Source of the DNA: Bin87 sp965204685
Lineage (GTDB): Bacteria; Chloroflexota; Dehalococcoidia; Lucifugimonadales; UBA3495
NCBI GenBank assembly: GCA_965204685.1
Contig: OZ242004.1
Coordinates: forward strand, 2,294,001 to 2,358,000
Direction: 5' to 3'
Length of the DNA: 64,000 bases
Both the position numbers and the translations under genes were made by a program. The notes beneath the pieces were generated by a model. It was not told the origin of the DNA and ran no database searches. It saw only the letters and a list, made by a program, of their open reading frames with translations. Positions 43,246-56,825 of the stretch are shown here, piece after piece. The stretch's first letter is position 1, and the number at the start of each line of letters is the position of its first letter.

Positions 43246-43266
43246 TACGACGATCCGACGCACGGT

Positions 43267-43285
43267 CAGGGCTATCGCATATGAA
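43267..43285. repeat. Solo end of a type-1 MITE-like element
   Basis: CAGGGCTATCGCATATGAA is identical to the terminal repeat of copy A (1994-2012). No matching inverted end follows before copy B at 43981. It is a deletion remnant or one boundary of a larger interval 43267-44143 bracketed by type-1 ends. Confidence 0.6.
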
Positions 43286-43307
43286 AATCTGATGCCGAAG
43301 ATCGTGA

Positions 43308-43445
43308 TTTTCGTCAGAGCTTTGGGATGGAAAGCATCCTGAAGTCGGATATATGAAGGTGGTGCGGGATGAAAATGATGTGGCGTTGGGGTCGCTCTCC
43401 AACTGGGGAGAAGCGATTGACCAAGCCTGGCAGCAGGGAGCCTGA
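43308..43445 (+). pseudogene. C-terminal fragment of an unidentified protein
   Basis: After an in-frame TGA (43305-43307) the frame reads SSELWDGKHPEVGYMKVVRD and ends GEAIDQAWQQGA before TGA at 43443. Composition is protein-like and unlike the neighbouring noise frames, yet there is no start codon context and the 5' side is a solo repeat end. I read it as the remaining tail of a lost gene; the family is not recognised. Confidence 0.35.
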
Positions 43446-43847
43446 TTGTTCAAAAATCGCATTGTCGGTGGACCCTGTATCAAGTACGGGCAGGCTCTGG
43501 GCTGGGACGGTTGGCGGGATGCTGGGCAACTGCCGGGGTCGGAAAGATTGCCCGTTGCAATGGGCTGGGCGTGGCGAGTTATGGCGCTAACGGAGGGTCG
43601 GGCCTGGTACTGGTGTGAGAAAGCCCGGTGGCAAGGACTACGACATTTGGAAAAGGGAGTGGGGCGGTACAAGACCGCATCGCGATTGGAACGTCTGGAC
43701 CGAGGGCACCGGCGTCGGGAAAAGACTGGCACGGCAGGGTCGTCCCACAACCTGTTGGCGCTGTTCCAAAAGCGCGGCCTGACAAACCGAACCACCTAAA
43801 ACGGAGCGCGGCCTCCGACGCGCCAGCACCTTTTCTAAGTGGCTTTC
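43446..43847. other. Intergenic region without a supported gene
   Basis: Open frames exist on both strands, the longest 193 codons on the minus strand, but they lack ribosome sites and are rich in Arg, Ser, Pro and Cys like other shadow frames here. No repeat end or RNA fold stands out. Confidence 0.4.
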
Positions 43848-43955
43848 GTCATTGCGGGCGGAGCGCGGCAATTTCGTACCCCGAGCCGCATTCTTACCGT
43901 CGAAACCGGCCAACCTTCCGACGAGATTGCTGCGTCGCTGCCCTCCTCGCAATGA
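43848..43955. repeat. Palindromic intergenic repeat, family 2 copy
   Basis: GTCATTGCGGG (43848-43858) and CTCGCAATGAC (43945-43955) are the ends, with GGCAATTTCG and CGAGATTGCTGCG inside. It ends 25 bp before MITE copy B, just as the family-2 copy at 10381 directly precedes copy C. Confidence 0.65.
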
Positions 43956-43980
43956 CTGTGAAAAGGACCTGGATCAGGGG

Positions 43981-44143
43981 CAGGGCCATCGCATATGAAA
44001 TCACTCGCCTGTCACTCCGGCGGAAGCCGGAGTCCAGAAACCGCTAAATGCTTGATATTCGCAACGAAACTAGCGATTTCGTCCCTGAATTCCGGCTTTC
44101 GCGGGAATGACGGTGGTTAAACAGTTCATAGGCGATAGCCGTG
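43981..44143. mobile_element. MITE-like element, copy B (type-1 ends), with 10-bp flanking duplication
   Basis: The left end CAGGGCCATCGCATATGAA (43981-43999) and right end TTCATAGGCGATAGCCGTG (44125-44143) match the ends of copy A with few changes, and the interior is nearly the same along its length. GGATCAGGGG occurs immediately on both sides (43971-43980 and 44144-44153), an apparent 10-bp target-site duplication. It lies just upstream of the putative 16S rRNA promoter. It has no ORF. Confidence 0.82.
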
Positions 44144-44163
44144 GGATCAGGGGGCTATGGGTA

Positions 44164-44190
44164 TTGACAACGAGGATGAAACCCGATAAA
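44164..44190 (+). promoter_or_regulatory. Candidate promoter of the 16S rRNA gene
   Basis: TTGACA at 44164-44169 is a consensus -35 box. GATAAA at 44185-44190 is a possible -10 with a 15-bp spacer, slightly short. The position is about 90 bp before the mature 16S 5' end. The -35 starts 10 bp after the flanking repeat of MITE copy B. Confidence 0.45.
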
Positions 44191-44277
44191 GTTGCGGAAC
44201 TCACCAGCCGTAGAGGCTGCCAGCCACCGGCGGTGAGGGCTCCTTAACAGCTGAATAGTGGAAGGAAGTAAGGTTCT

Positions 44278-45791
<1,514 letters not shown>

Positions 45792-46020
45792 AAGGGAGAC
45801 CTTAGTCGGCAAACGCCTTACCAGGCGAGAGCCGGCCCACTCCCAGGTCAATCAGCGGATGTTCCTGTCACTCGGGTCTTCTGGTCGAGTCCGAAGACTC
45901 CCGTGCCCAGAGAGCAGGTTCCCTGAGAAAATCCGCTGTCCCCGGCAAAATCGCCGGAACAATTCGCAAACTTCTTGCTTCCTTTCACTAATCAGCCGCT
46001 AACGAGCGCCGAACGTTTCC

Positions 46021-46040
46021 GGGCCTTTTTTCAAAGGCCC
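46021..46040 (+). terminator. Intrinsic terminator-like hairpin after 16S rRNA
   Basis: GGGCCTTT (46021-46028) and AAAGGCCC (46033-46040) form a perfect 8-bp stem with a 4-base loop. The following GTTTCGCTTGT is only partly T-rich. It would end the rRNA transcript before thiL. Between 45792 and 46020 there is a longer inverted pair (AGCGGAT near 45854, ATCCGCT near 45934) that may be an rRNA processing stem. Confidence 0.5.
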
Positions 46041-46062
46041 GTTTCGCTTGTATATTTGGACC

Positions 46063-47076
46063 ATGCGCATTTCTGACCTGGGCGAATTCGGCCTCATCGA
46101 ACTGGTGCAGCAGTGGACGCGAGATCCCGGGCGTCCCGTGGAAGACAGTCCCGCCGCCGTTTGCCGGGCCGTGGTGGACAATGGCGATGACGCCGCCGCT
46201 GTCACCTTTGTGACCGCCGGGGTCACCGAACTGTATACCACCGACACCATGGTGGACGGGATCCACTTCACTTCCGAGACCACGCCGTGGCGGGATTTGG
46301 GCTGGAAGGCTATCGCCTCCAACGTCAGCGACGTGGCGGCTATGGGTGGAAGGCCGGCATTCGCGCTGGTGACCCTGGGGCTGCCGGCGGATACGCTGGT
46401 AGCCGACATTAAAGAACTGTATTCCGGCATGGCCGAAATCTGCCGGGAGTTCGGGGCGCGGGTCATTGGCGGCGACATGGTCAGATCGCCGGTGGGCTTC
46501 ATTACTGTGGCCCTCACCGGCATTGCCACTGGCAAACCCATGGTGCGAACCGCGGCCAGGCCGGGCCATTTGGTGGGCGTCACGGGACCCGTAGGAGGGT
46601 CTGCCGGAGGACTGCGGACGATGCTGGAAGGAACGAAGGCAGTCACCCCCGACGCGGATCGACTCACGATCACCCATCGCCGGCCGCGCCCACACGTTGC
46701 AGAGGGCCAGATTCTGGTCGCCAACGGGATCGAGGCGGCCATGGACGTCAGCGACGGACTGGCGGACGATCTGGCAAAGCTGTGCGCCGCCAGCGGAGTG
46801 TCAGCCGTTGTCTGGGCCGACAGAGTTCCGGCGGAACCTGCGCTGAAATCCGTGTTTTCCGAGGACTGGCTTGACCTGGCGTTGTACGGGGGAGAGGACT
46901 ATGTCCTGCTGTTCACCGCGCCGCCCGAGGTGATGAGCGCAGTTATTGACCAGTTGCCGGCATCTGCTGCGATAATCGGCGAGATTACCGACGGAACGGC
47001 GGGCGCCGTCACGGTGTTAGACTCGGACGGCAATCCCCGCCTCCGGGGCGGAGCGGGTTGGGACCATTTCGGCTGA
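46063..47076 (+). CDS. thiL: Thiamine-monophosphate kinase
   Basis: This 337-residue protein is of the PurM/AIR-synthetase-like fold. ISDLGEFGLIELV is the standard start. NGDDAAAV, YTTDTMVDGIHF, GWKAIASNVSDVAAMGG, AAMDVSDGLADDL and YGGEDYVLLFT are the ATP, Mg and substrate motifs of ThiL. It phosphorylates thiamine monophosphate to the diphosphate cofactor. ATG 46063 has no ribosome site, but TATATT at 46051-46056 is 7 bp upstream of it, so the mRNA may be leaderless. An upstream in-frame TTG (46048) lies inside that -10 region. It starts a housekeeping cluster with tsaE and tsaB. Confidence 0.92.
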   Translation: MRISDLGEFGLIELVQQWTRDPGRPVEDSPAAVCRAVVDNGDDAAAVTFVTAGVTELYTTDTMVDGIHFTSETTPWRDLGWKAIASNVSDVAAMGGRPAFALVTLGLPADTLVADIKELYSGMAEICREFGARVIGGDMVRSPVGFITVALTGIATGKPMVRTAARPGHLVGVTGPVGGSAGGLRTMLEGTKAVTPDADRLTITHRRPRPHVAEGQILVANGIEAAMDVSDGLADDLAKLCAASGVSAVVWADRVPAEPALKSVFSEDWLDLALYGGEDYVLLFTAPPEVMSAVIDQLPASAAIIGEITDGTAGAVTVLDSDGNPRLRGGAGWDHFG

Positions 47077-47116
47077 CGCCGGCCTACAGACGAGCAGCTC
47101 CCCGGTGTACAGGCTC

Positions 47117-47668
47117 ATGTTCACTAGCATCACAATCCATACCGAAACCGCCAACGAAACCCGCGCGGTCGGAAAAACCATCGGCGAGGCGGCCGCTCCC
47201 GGTGACGTCTATCTACTCACCGGACCGCTGGGGGCCGGCAAGACCTGCCTGACCCAGGGGATAGCCAGCGGGTTGGGAGCGCCAGGCTACGCTCGCAGCC
47301 CGACGTTCGTTCTCGTCACCCGGTACCAGGGTCGCCTCACCATCCATCACGCGGACCTGTACCGGATTGACCATCCGGCAGAGGCATGGGATCTGGGCCT
47401 GGAGGACATCATTGCGGCCGGGGATGACGTGCTCATTGTGGAATGGGCGGACCGGGCCGCGGAGATATTTCCACAGGACGCCTTGTGGATTGGACTGGAC
47501 TACGCCGCGGAAGGAAACCCGGCGGCGTGCGAGGTGATCCCGGATGCGGACGGCTCGGTACCGTCACGACACCGCATAACGATTTCCGACGCACCGGAAC
47601 GATACGCGCCGCTGCTGGCACAACTGACCCTCTACGCATCTGCGGATGGATTGGGCCGAACCTCCTGA
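47117..47668 (+). CDS. tsaE: tRNA threonylcarbamoyladenosine biosynthesis ATPase TsaE
   Basis: This protein of about 183 residues is a small P-loop ATPase needed with TsaB and TsaD for t6A37 in tRNA. Walker A is LTGPLGAGKTCLTQGIA. SPTFVLVTRYQGRLTIHHADLYR holds the switch and Walker B-like region with HxDLYR, and VEWADRAAEIFP is the conserved end. A C-terminal extension of about 50 residues follows the usual end. The start is uncertain: ATG 47117 or the in-frame GTG 47105. Its stop overlaps the tsaB ATG (TGATG at 47666-47670), implying coupling. Confidence 0.88.
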   Translation: MFTSITIHTETANETRAVGKTIGEAAAPGDVYLLTGPLGAGKTCLTQGIASGLGAPGYARSPTFVLVTRYQGRLTIHHADLYRIDHPAEAWDLGLEDIIAAGDDVLIVEWADRAAEIFPQDALWIGLDYAAEGNPAACEVIPDADGSVPSRHRITISDAPERYAPLLAQLTLYASADGLGRTS

Positions 47669-48399
47669 TGCTGCTGTCCATCGACACTTCGTCGCGCTAC
47701 GGCGGCGTCGCTCTGGCCAATGACGACGGGCTGGTTGTTGAGGCCCGGCTGTGGCATTCCACCGCGAACCACACGGCGCAGTTGATGCCGGCGGTGGCCT
47801 TGATGCTGGAAGCTCAGCGCATGAACCCAGCCGAGCTGACCGGGGTTGCGGTGGCCCTGGGGCCGGGACCCTTCAGCGCTCTGCGAGTGGGTGTCAGTGC
47901 GGCTAAGGGGTTGGTAATGGCCGGCGGTTTCCCCATCATTGGCGTGGACACGCTGTTATTGGAAGCGGGGTCTCACCTGACCCCGGACGGCATCGTTACC
48001 GCCTGGTTGGACGCCGGACGCAACGAAGTAGCCGCTGGCTGGTTCCGGGGCGACGGGGAGCGCGTCAGGGAGGATGTCATCGAAGCGCCAGCCGCGTTGT
48101 TGGAACGGGAGCCGGAATTACCCCAAGGAGCGTTGATTTATTGCGGAGAGGCGGCGCAATCGAGAAGGGACACGGTCCGCAATCCCGACAATAACCGCGA
48201 CCCGCTGCGTCCTACAGTGGTCGCTCCCTGGACGCCGGCGGCCCGGCTGTGGCAATTGGCCGCAGAAGGACACCGACGGTTGAGCATGGACGAAACCGAC
48301 GATCTGGCCACCCTGCAGCCCTACTACCTGCGTATGCCCACCATCGGCGCGCCCAGGCAGCGCGACCGGGTACGCCAGGGCCGCTCGTCATCCTCTTAA
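47668..48399 (+). CDS. tsaB: tRNA threonylcarbamoyladenosine biosynthesis protein TsaB
   Basis: This 243-residue ASKHA-fold protein is an inactive homologue of TsaD that scaffolds the t6A complex. LLSIDTSSRYGGVAL is the standard N terminus; SANHTAQLMPAVALML-like (here STANHTAQLMPAV), VALGPGPFSALRVGVSAAKGL and ALDAGRNEV-like (WLDAGRNEVAAGW) are family motifs. The ATG shares bases with the tsaE stop. The frame is open upstream only as a shadow of tsaE. The C-terminal PYYLRMPTIGAPRQRDR is typical. TsaD is not in this window. Confidence 0.9.
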   Translation: MLLSIDTSSRYGGVALANDDGLVVEARLWHSTANHTAQLMPAVALMLEAQRMNPAELTGVAVALGPGPFSALRVGVSAAKGLVMAGGFPIIGVDTLLLEAGSHLTPDGIVTAWLDAGRNEVAAGWFRGDGERVREDVIEAPAALLEREPELPQGALIYCGEAAQSRRDTVRNPDNNRDPLRPTVVAPWTPAARLWQLAAEGHRRLSMDETDDLATLQPYYLRMPTIGAPRQRDRVRQGRSSSS

Positions 48400-48453
48400 T
48401 ACCGATTAATACCGACTGCCCGAATTCATCAATTGACAGGAGTAAGCAAACCA

Positions 48454-48906
48454 ATGGAACGGACTTTCGTCGCCATCAAGCCGGACGGGGTACAGCGGGG
48501 TCTCGTCGGCGAGGTCATCTCCCGGCTGGAACGCCGAGGACTGAAGCTGGTCGCAGTTCGCCTGATGCAGGTGGATGAGGATCTGGCCGGACGGCATTAC
48601 GCGGAGCACGTTGATCGGCCTTTCTTCTCGTCGCTGGTGTCGTTCATCACTTCCGGCCCCATCGTAGCCATGATCTGGGAGGCGAACAACGCCGTGGCTC
48701 TGGCGCGGCAGACCATGGGATCGACCAATCCCGGGGAGGCAGCGCCCGGCACGATACGGGGCGATTTCGGGATAGACATCGGCCGAAACATCGTTCACGG
48801 CTCCGATGGGCCGGAATCTGCGGAACGTGAAATCGGTCTGTTCTTTGAGCCCGGCGACGCCCTGGACTATACGCGCAGCACGGATGAGTGGATTATAGAA
48901 TCCTGA
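48454..48906 (+). CDS. ndk: Nucleoside diphosphate kinase
   Basis: This 150-residue enzyme moves phosphate among nucleoside di- and triphosphates. ERTFVAIKPDGVQRGLVGEV is the standard start; the phospho-accepting histidine is in GRNIVHGSDGPESAEREIG, the NDK signature. Length is usual for bacterial NDK. ATG 48454 follows AGGAG by 11 bases, somewhat long; an upstream TTG at 48433 is unlikely. The last 14 bases overlap the convergent rsfS gene. Confidence 0.95.
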   Translation: MERTFVAIKPDGVQRGLVGEVISRLERRGLKLVAVRLMQVDEDLAGRHYAEHVDRPFFSSLVSFITSGPIVAMIWEANNAVALARQTMGSTNPGEAAPGTIRGDFGIDIGRNIVHGSDGPESAEREIGLFFEPGDALDYTRSTDEWIIES

Positions 48907-49267
48907 CCACCTGCGGAGCGCGGCTCCAAAGCCGTTCCAAGCCGAAGAATTCGCGCTCTTCCGGGCCGAAGATGTGGATCACTACATCGGCGAAGTCCAG
49001 TAGAACCCAACCCGACGTCGGGGTGCCTTCACGATGGTGGCGCGGTACGCCGGCGATTTTCATGGCCTCGGACAGATCTTCCTCGAGGGCCTCGATCTGG
49101 CGCACGGAATCGGCGGTCATCACGACGAAGTAATCTGCGAACACTGTCAGCTGCCTAAGGTCCAGCATGACGATGTCGGAGGCCAACTTGTCGGCGGCCA
49201 CGTCGACGGCCAGTCGTGCGACTTCGGCCGGATTGAGTGCGTTGGGGGCAGTAGTGGTCATAGGCAT
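48893..49267 (-). CDS. rsfS: Ribosomal silencing factor RsfS
   Basis: This 124-residue protein has the RsfS/Iojap fold: AVDVAADKLASDIVMLDLR, FADYFVVMTADSVRQIEAL, PTSGWVLLDFADVVIHIF and EEREFFGLERLW are the family's conserved segments. It binds L14 on the 50S subunit and blocks subunit joining when nutrients are low. Starts at 49267 or 49261 are both possible; no strong ribosome site. Its 3' end overlaps ndk on the other strand by 14 bp. A coiled-coil membrane protein gene lies 14 bp upstream on the same strand. Confidence 0.92.
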   Translation of the reverse strand: MPMTTTAPNALNPAEVARLAVDVAADKLASDIVMLDLRQLTVFADYFVVMTADSVRQIEALEEDLSEAMKIAGVPRHHREGTPTSGWVLLDFADVVIHIFGPEEREFFGLERLWSRAPQVVRIL

Positions 49268-49281
49268 GGGCCAGCCGGGGT

Positions 49282-49659
49282 TTAGTCGTCGCCGGCCGGC
49301 GTGGGTTCCGTCTCGTTTTGAACCGTTATCATCACGCGACCGTCAATGTGCTGGTGACTGGCCAGGGCGGTCAAAACGCGGTCGATGCGTTGGTTGGTTT
49401 CGTCGATCCGCCGGTTGGTTTCGTCGATCCGCTGGTTGATCTCGGTCGTCTGCCGGTTCATTTCGGCAGTGATCTCCGTGACGGCATTTTTCACCGCCTC
49501 TCGGATCTCAGCTCTTAACTCTTCGCGGGTCTGGCGTTCCAGGTTCATCATGTCGCCGTACGTAGGGCTGCGGCCCTGCCGGTACATGACCACGAACAGT
49601 GCGGCCACCATGAGGCCCAGCATGGATCCGTAGAACACGGTTAGAGGGGTTATGTCCAT
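49282..49659 (-). CDS. Small membrane-anchored coiled-coil protein
   Basis: This 125-residue protein has an N-terminal membrane helix (TVFYGSMLGLMVAALFVVMY) and a long coiled coil (about residues 38-95). The coil includes exact seven-residue repeats RIDETNR, RIDETNQ, RID, encoded by near-identical 21-bp direct repeats at about 49385-49435. A short C-terminal strand follows. No family is recognised; similar small proteins with TEIN/RIDETN repeats are common and often reported only as hypothetical or DUF-type. It may co-transcribe with rsfS. Confidence 0.6.
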   Translation of the reverse strand: MDITPLTVFYGSMLGLMVAALFVVMYRQGRSPTYGDMMNLERQTREELRAEIREAVKNAVTEITAEMNRQTTEINQRIDETNRRIDETNQRIDRVLTALASHQHIDGRVMITVQNETEPTPAGDD

Positions 49660-49749
49660 GAGAAATGTTCCGTGTCATCCGCGGGAATCGGCAGACGCAT
49701 CATTGTCGCCATCCCGTAGAGTATGAGTATAGGCCGGCGGCGGTTTGCC

Positions 49750-49777
49750 TTGCAATCCCCGGCAATTGTGATATATT
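49750..49777 (+). promoter_or_regulatory. Promoter of the gltBD operon
   Basis: TTGCAA (49750-49755) and TATATT (49772-49777) are 16 bp apart, with TGTG before the -10. Transcription would begin near 49784, leaving a leader of about 104 nt before gltB. Confidence 0.55.
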
Positions 49778-49792
49778 ACACAAACTAATTTT

Positions 49793-49858
49793 GCCAGTAG
49801 CGAGAAAGTCCACGAGCCCGGAGTTGGGAGTGGCTTTCGGCATAGCTGGCGGCTTTTT
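49793..49858 (+). promoter_or_regulatory. Structured leader / possible attenuator before gltB
   Basis: An outer pair GCCAG (49793-49797) with CTGGC (49846-49850) encloses a 9-bp stem GAAAG(T)CCAC (49804-49813) with GTGGCTTTC (49830-49838) and an apical CCC/GGG pairing. Five T bases follow at 49854-49858. The arrangement is like an intrinsic terminator placed between promoter and start codon, as in attenuators or riboswitches. The ligand or trigger is unknown. Confidence 0.45.
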
Positions 49859-49887
49859 CATTGTCCCAGCGACCGCGCGGTGCAGCC

Positions 49888-54427
<4,540 letters not shown>

Positions 54428-54435
<8 letters not shown>

Positions 54436-55879
54436 GGTCACGGGATTTATCGAGTTCGGGCGGATACCGCCGGAGCGAAGACCCACGTCGGAAAGGGTCG
54501 GCGATTATCGCGAGTATTATCACCGCTGGTCCGACCAGCAGGCGACGGAGCAGGGCGGGCGTTGCATGGACTGCGCGGTGCCCTTCTGCCACATGGGGTG
54601 CCCCTTGGGCAACGTTATACCCGAGTTCAACCACCAGGTTTACCTGGGGAACTGGGAACGGGCGCTGGAAGTGTTGCTCAGCACCAACAACTTCCCGGAG
54701 TTTACGGGCCGGATCTGTCCTGCTCCCTGCGAAGCGTCCTGTGTGCTCAGCATCAATTCCGATCCCGTCACCATCGAATACATCGAGAAAGAGATCAGCG
54801 ACCGGGGCTATGAGCAGGGGTGGATCAAGGCGGCAGCGCCCGAAACGCGCACCGGCAAAACTGTGGCCGTGGTCGGGAGCGGGCCTTCCGGACTTGCCGC
54901 CGCCCAGCAGTTGAACCGGGCCGGGCATAAGGTCACCGTGCTGGAGCGGGCGGACTACATCGGCGGCCTGCTGATGCTGGGGATCCCGGACTTCAAGCTG
55001 GAGAAGTCGGTGGTGCAGCGCCGGGTCCAGTTGATGGAAGCGGAGGGCATCGAGTTCCGCACCGGCATCAACGTCGGCGTGAACTATCCGGCCCAGCGGC
55101 TCTTGGAAGAATACGACGCGGTTTGCCTGACCGGCGGCTCCACCCAGGCAAGAGACTTGGACGTTCCGGGGCGTGAGCTGGACGGCGTGCACTTCGCGAT
55201 GGAGTATTTGCCCCAGCAAAACCGGGTACTGGCCGGGGAGACCATTGACGGTCAGATCTCAGCCGAGGGCAAGCGGGTCATAATTTTGGGCGGAGGCGAC
55301 ACGGGAGCTGACTGCCTGGGCACCGCGCACCGACAAGGCGCCGAGATTGTCCACCAGTTTGAGCTGTTGCCGGAGCCTCCTGAAACTCGCCCGGACGATA
55401 ACCCGTGGCCGCGCTGGCCGATGATCCTGCGGACCTCCGGCGCGCACGAAGAAGGCGGGGTGCGCGATTACAACATCCTCACCAAGTCGCTTTCCGGCAT
55501 GAACGGGCAGGTCAGCCAACTGCACGCCGTCCGAGTCGACTGGACCCGCGGCGAAAACGGCCGTTTCCAGATGGCGGAAGTGCCGGGCAGCGAGTTCAGC
55601 GTGGACGCGGACCTGGTGCTGCTGGCAATGGGATTCCTCCACCCGGAACACGGCGGGATGCTGGACCAGCTGGGTGTTGAGCTGGACGGTAGAGGCAACG
55701 TCAAGGTCGACGAGAATAAGATGACGTCGATTCCGGGTATATTCGCCGGCGGCGACATGGTTCGCGGCCAGTCGCTGGTTGTGTGGGCGATTGCCGAAGG
55801 GCGGGACGTGGCGCGCGGCGTGGACCAGTACCTGTCATCGGGAGTGTCCCATTTGCCCAGGTCAACCGCCAGCGAATAA
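54428..55879 (+). CDS. gltD: Glutamate synthase small subunit (GOGAT beta)
   Basis: This 483-residue FAD/NADPH oxidoreductase feeds electrons to GltB. It starts GKVTGFIEFGRIPPERRP. The N-terminal 4Fe-4S cysteines are in CMDCAVPFCHMGCPLGN and GRICPAPCEASCVLS. The FAD site is AVVGSGPSGLAAAQQLNRAG and the NADPH site VIILGGGDTGADCLGTAHRQ. The late GDMVRGQSLVVWAIAEGR closes the FAD domain. The ATG at 54428 shares ATGGGTAA with the gltB stop, so translation is coupled. A symmetric hairpin 27 bp past the stop ends the unit. Confidence 0.95.
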
Positions 55880-55905
55880 AAGCGGCAACAATCGCCTTAT
55901 CTGCC

Positions 55906-55930
55906 AAGGGCGGGTCTCGAACCCGCCCTT
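55906..55930. terminator. Bidirectional hairpin between gltD and the HEPN-like gene
   Basis: AAGGGCGGGT (55906-55915) and ACCCGCCCTT (55921-55930) form a perfect 10-bp stem with loop CTCGA. It separates two convergent genes and could terminate both. It resembles the hairpins at 58806-58832 and 62938-62962. Confidence 0.6.
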
Positions 55931-55935
55931 TCGCA

Positions 55936-56292
55936 TTATTGCCCGATCAACCCCAGCACGCGATGAACGAACTGGTGGACGTAAGGGCGATCAACCACGA
56001 TTTCGTACTCTTCCATCTCATCGTGGAAAAAGTTTTTGTGAAACTTCTCTGCGACGGCAAAGCCGCCGACAAAGAGAGGTTCATTGTGCTCTTCCGCCAG
56101 TCGCTGGCTGACGTTTTTCATGTCCCGATGGGTGCGGTATTTCCAACCGCGCTGGACCGCTATTGCGGTCAGCGCTTCGTTGGCCGCACCATACAATTTT
56201 TCGGATGCCTGCTGTCGCTCGCCGGCCTCAAACTCCCGGTCGGAGTCCGTCAGAAACTTGCGAGCGCATTGGGCGTAGTCCTGTTCCGTCAT
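55936..56292 (-). CDS. HEPN/PaREP1-like small protein, copy 1
   Basis: This 118-residue, mostly helical protein has a pattern like HEPN/PaREP1-type proteins: AGERQQASEKLYGAANEALT, then RGWKYRTHRDMKN. R48 and H55 form an R-x6-H pair like the RNase motif (R-x4-6-H) of HEPN proteins, though helix placement is not verified. It is about 75% identical to the protein at 56826, so the two are recent duplicates. Its ATG overlaps the stop of the SNase-like gene by 4 bp, so the three genes form one transcript. HEPN proteins act as toxin or effector RNases or as nucleotidyltransferase partners; the role here is unknown. Confidence 0.5.
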   Translation of the reverse strand: MTEQDYAQCARKFLTDSDREFEAGERQQASEKLYGAANEALTAIAVQRGWKYRTHRDMKNVSQRLAEEHNEPLFVGGFAVAEKFHKNFFHDEMEEYEIVVDRPYVHQFVHRVLGLIGQ

Positions 56293-56810
56293 TCTTCTTC
56301 ATCTCCATCGAGCAAGTTGCCAAAGCAGCGGCCTAACCAGTTGCCAACGCGTGAGACGGGGTCTGCGTTGCGTTTATCCCACGGCTTCTCGTGCCCGTAT
56401 CGGCCTGCTTCCCAGACTCCTACCCTATCGACCTTAGCAGAGTACTCTGCTGTTTCGAATTCTAGGGTGCCGCCGCTGTACTCGCGGTAGCAATAGGCCA
56501 TGCCGGCTCGCACCATTTCCACGTTCACGTTGTGCCAATGGCCTCGTGCGTCATAGCGATGCAAAAAACCGATTACGCGTCCGTACCGATCGGATGGCTC
56601 AACAACCTTCAGCGTCACAGTACGGGCTTGCCGAGATGATAGTAGGCATGTTAAGTAGTCTTCACTTTCTTCACCGAATGGCTGATCGGATTCGGGAGCG
56701 TCGATCCCGCGCAGTCTGATTTCAATCCGTTTGCCATTGCAATCTGCAAAAATTGTGTCGCCGTCCGTGACGGTGATATTCGATAGAGGCTGTTCATCGC
56801 CGGCTCGCAT
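56289..56810 (-). CDS. Staphylococcal nuclease-like (SNase/TNase) domain protein
   Basis: This 173-residue protein is a single SNase OB-fold domain: VTDGDTIFAD (residues 14-23), IRLRGIDAPESD with R32/R34 and D37, E47/E48 in FGEESED, and R78 in DRYGRVIGF. These align with the staphylococcal nuclease Arg35, Asp40, Glu43 and Arg87 positions, so it is probably a Ca-dependent nuclease. EMVRAGMAYCYREYSGG and AEYSAKVDRVGVW complete the domain. Secreted SNases have signal peptides; this one has none and is likely cytoplasmic. It lies between two duplicated HEPN-like genes, 15 bp after one and overlapping the other by 4 bp. Confidence 0.82.
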   Translation of the reverse strand: MRAGDEQPLSNITVTDGDTIFADCNGKRIEIRLRGIDAPESDQPFGEESEDYLTCLLSSRQARTVTLKVVEPSDRYGRVIGFLHRYDARGHWHNVNVEMVRAGMAYCYREYSGGTLEFETAEYSAKVDRVGVWEAGRYGHEKPWDKRNADPVSRVGNWLGRCFGNLLDGDEEE

Positions 56811-56825
56811 ATTGGCACCTCGTAG

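Noticed and set aside
43214..43795. 193-codon minus-strand frame in the repeat-rich region
   Set aside because: Arg/Ser/Pro/Cys-rich composition, no ribosome site, and it runs across a solo repeat end.
45792..46062. Expected 23S rRNA or spacer tRNA after 16S
   Set aside because: Only about 270 bp separate 16S from thiL, with hairpins but no tRNA fold or 23S 5' sequence.
49385..49435. Short direct repeats that could suggest a CRISPR array
   Set aside because: They are contiguous 21-bp coding repeats for coiled-coil heptads without unique spacers.
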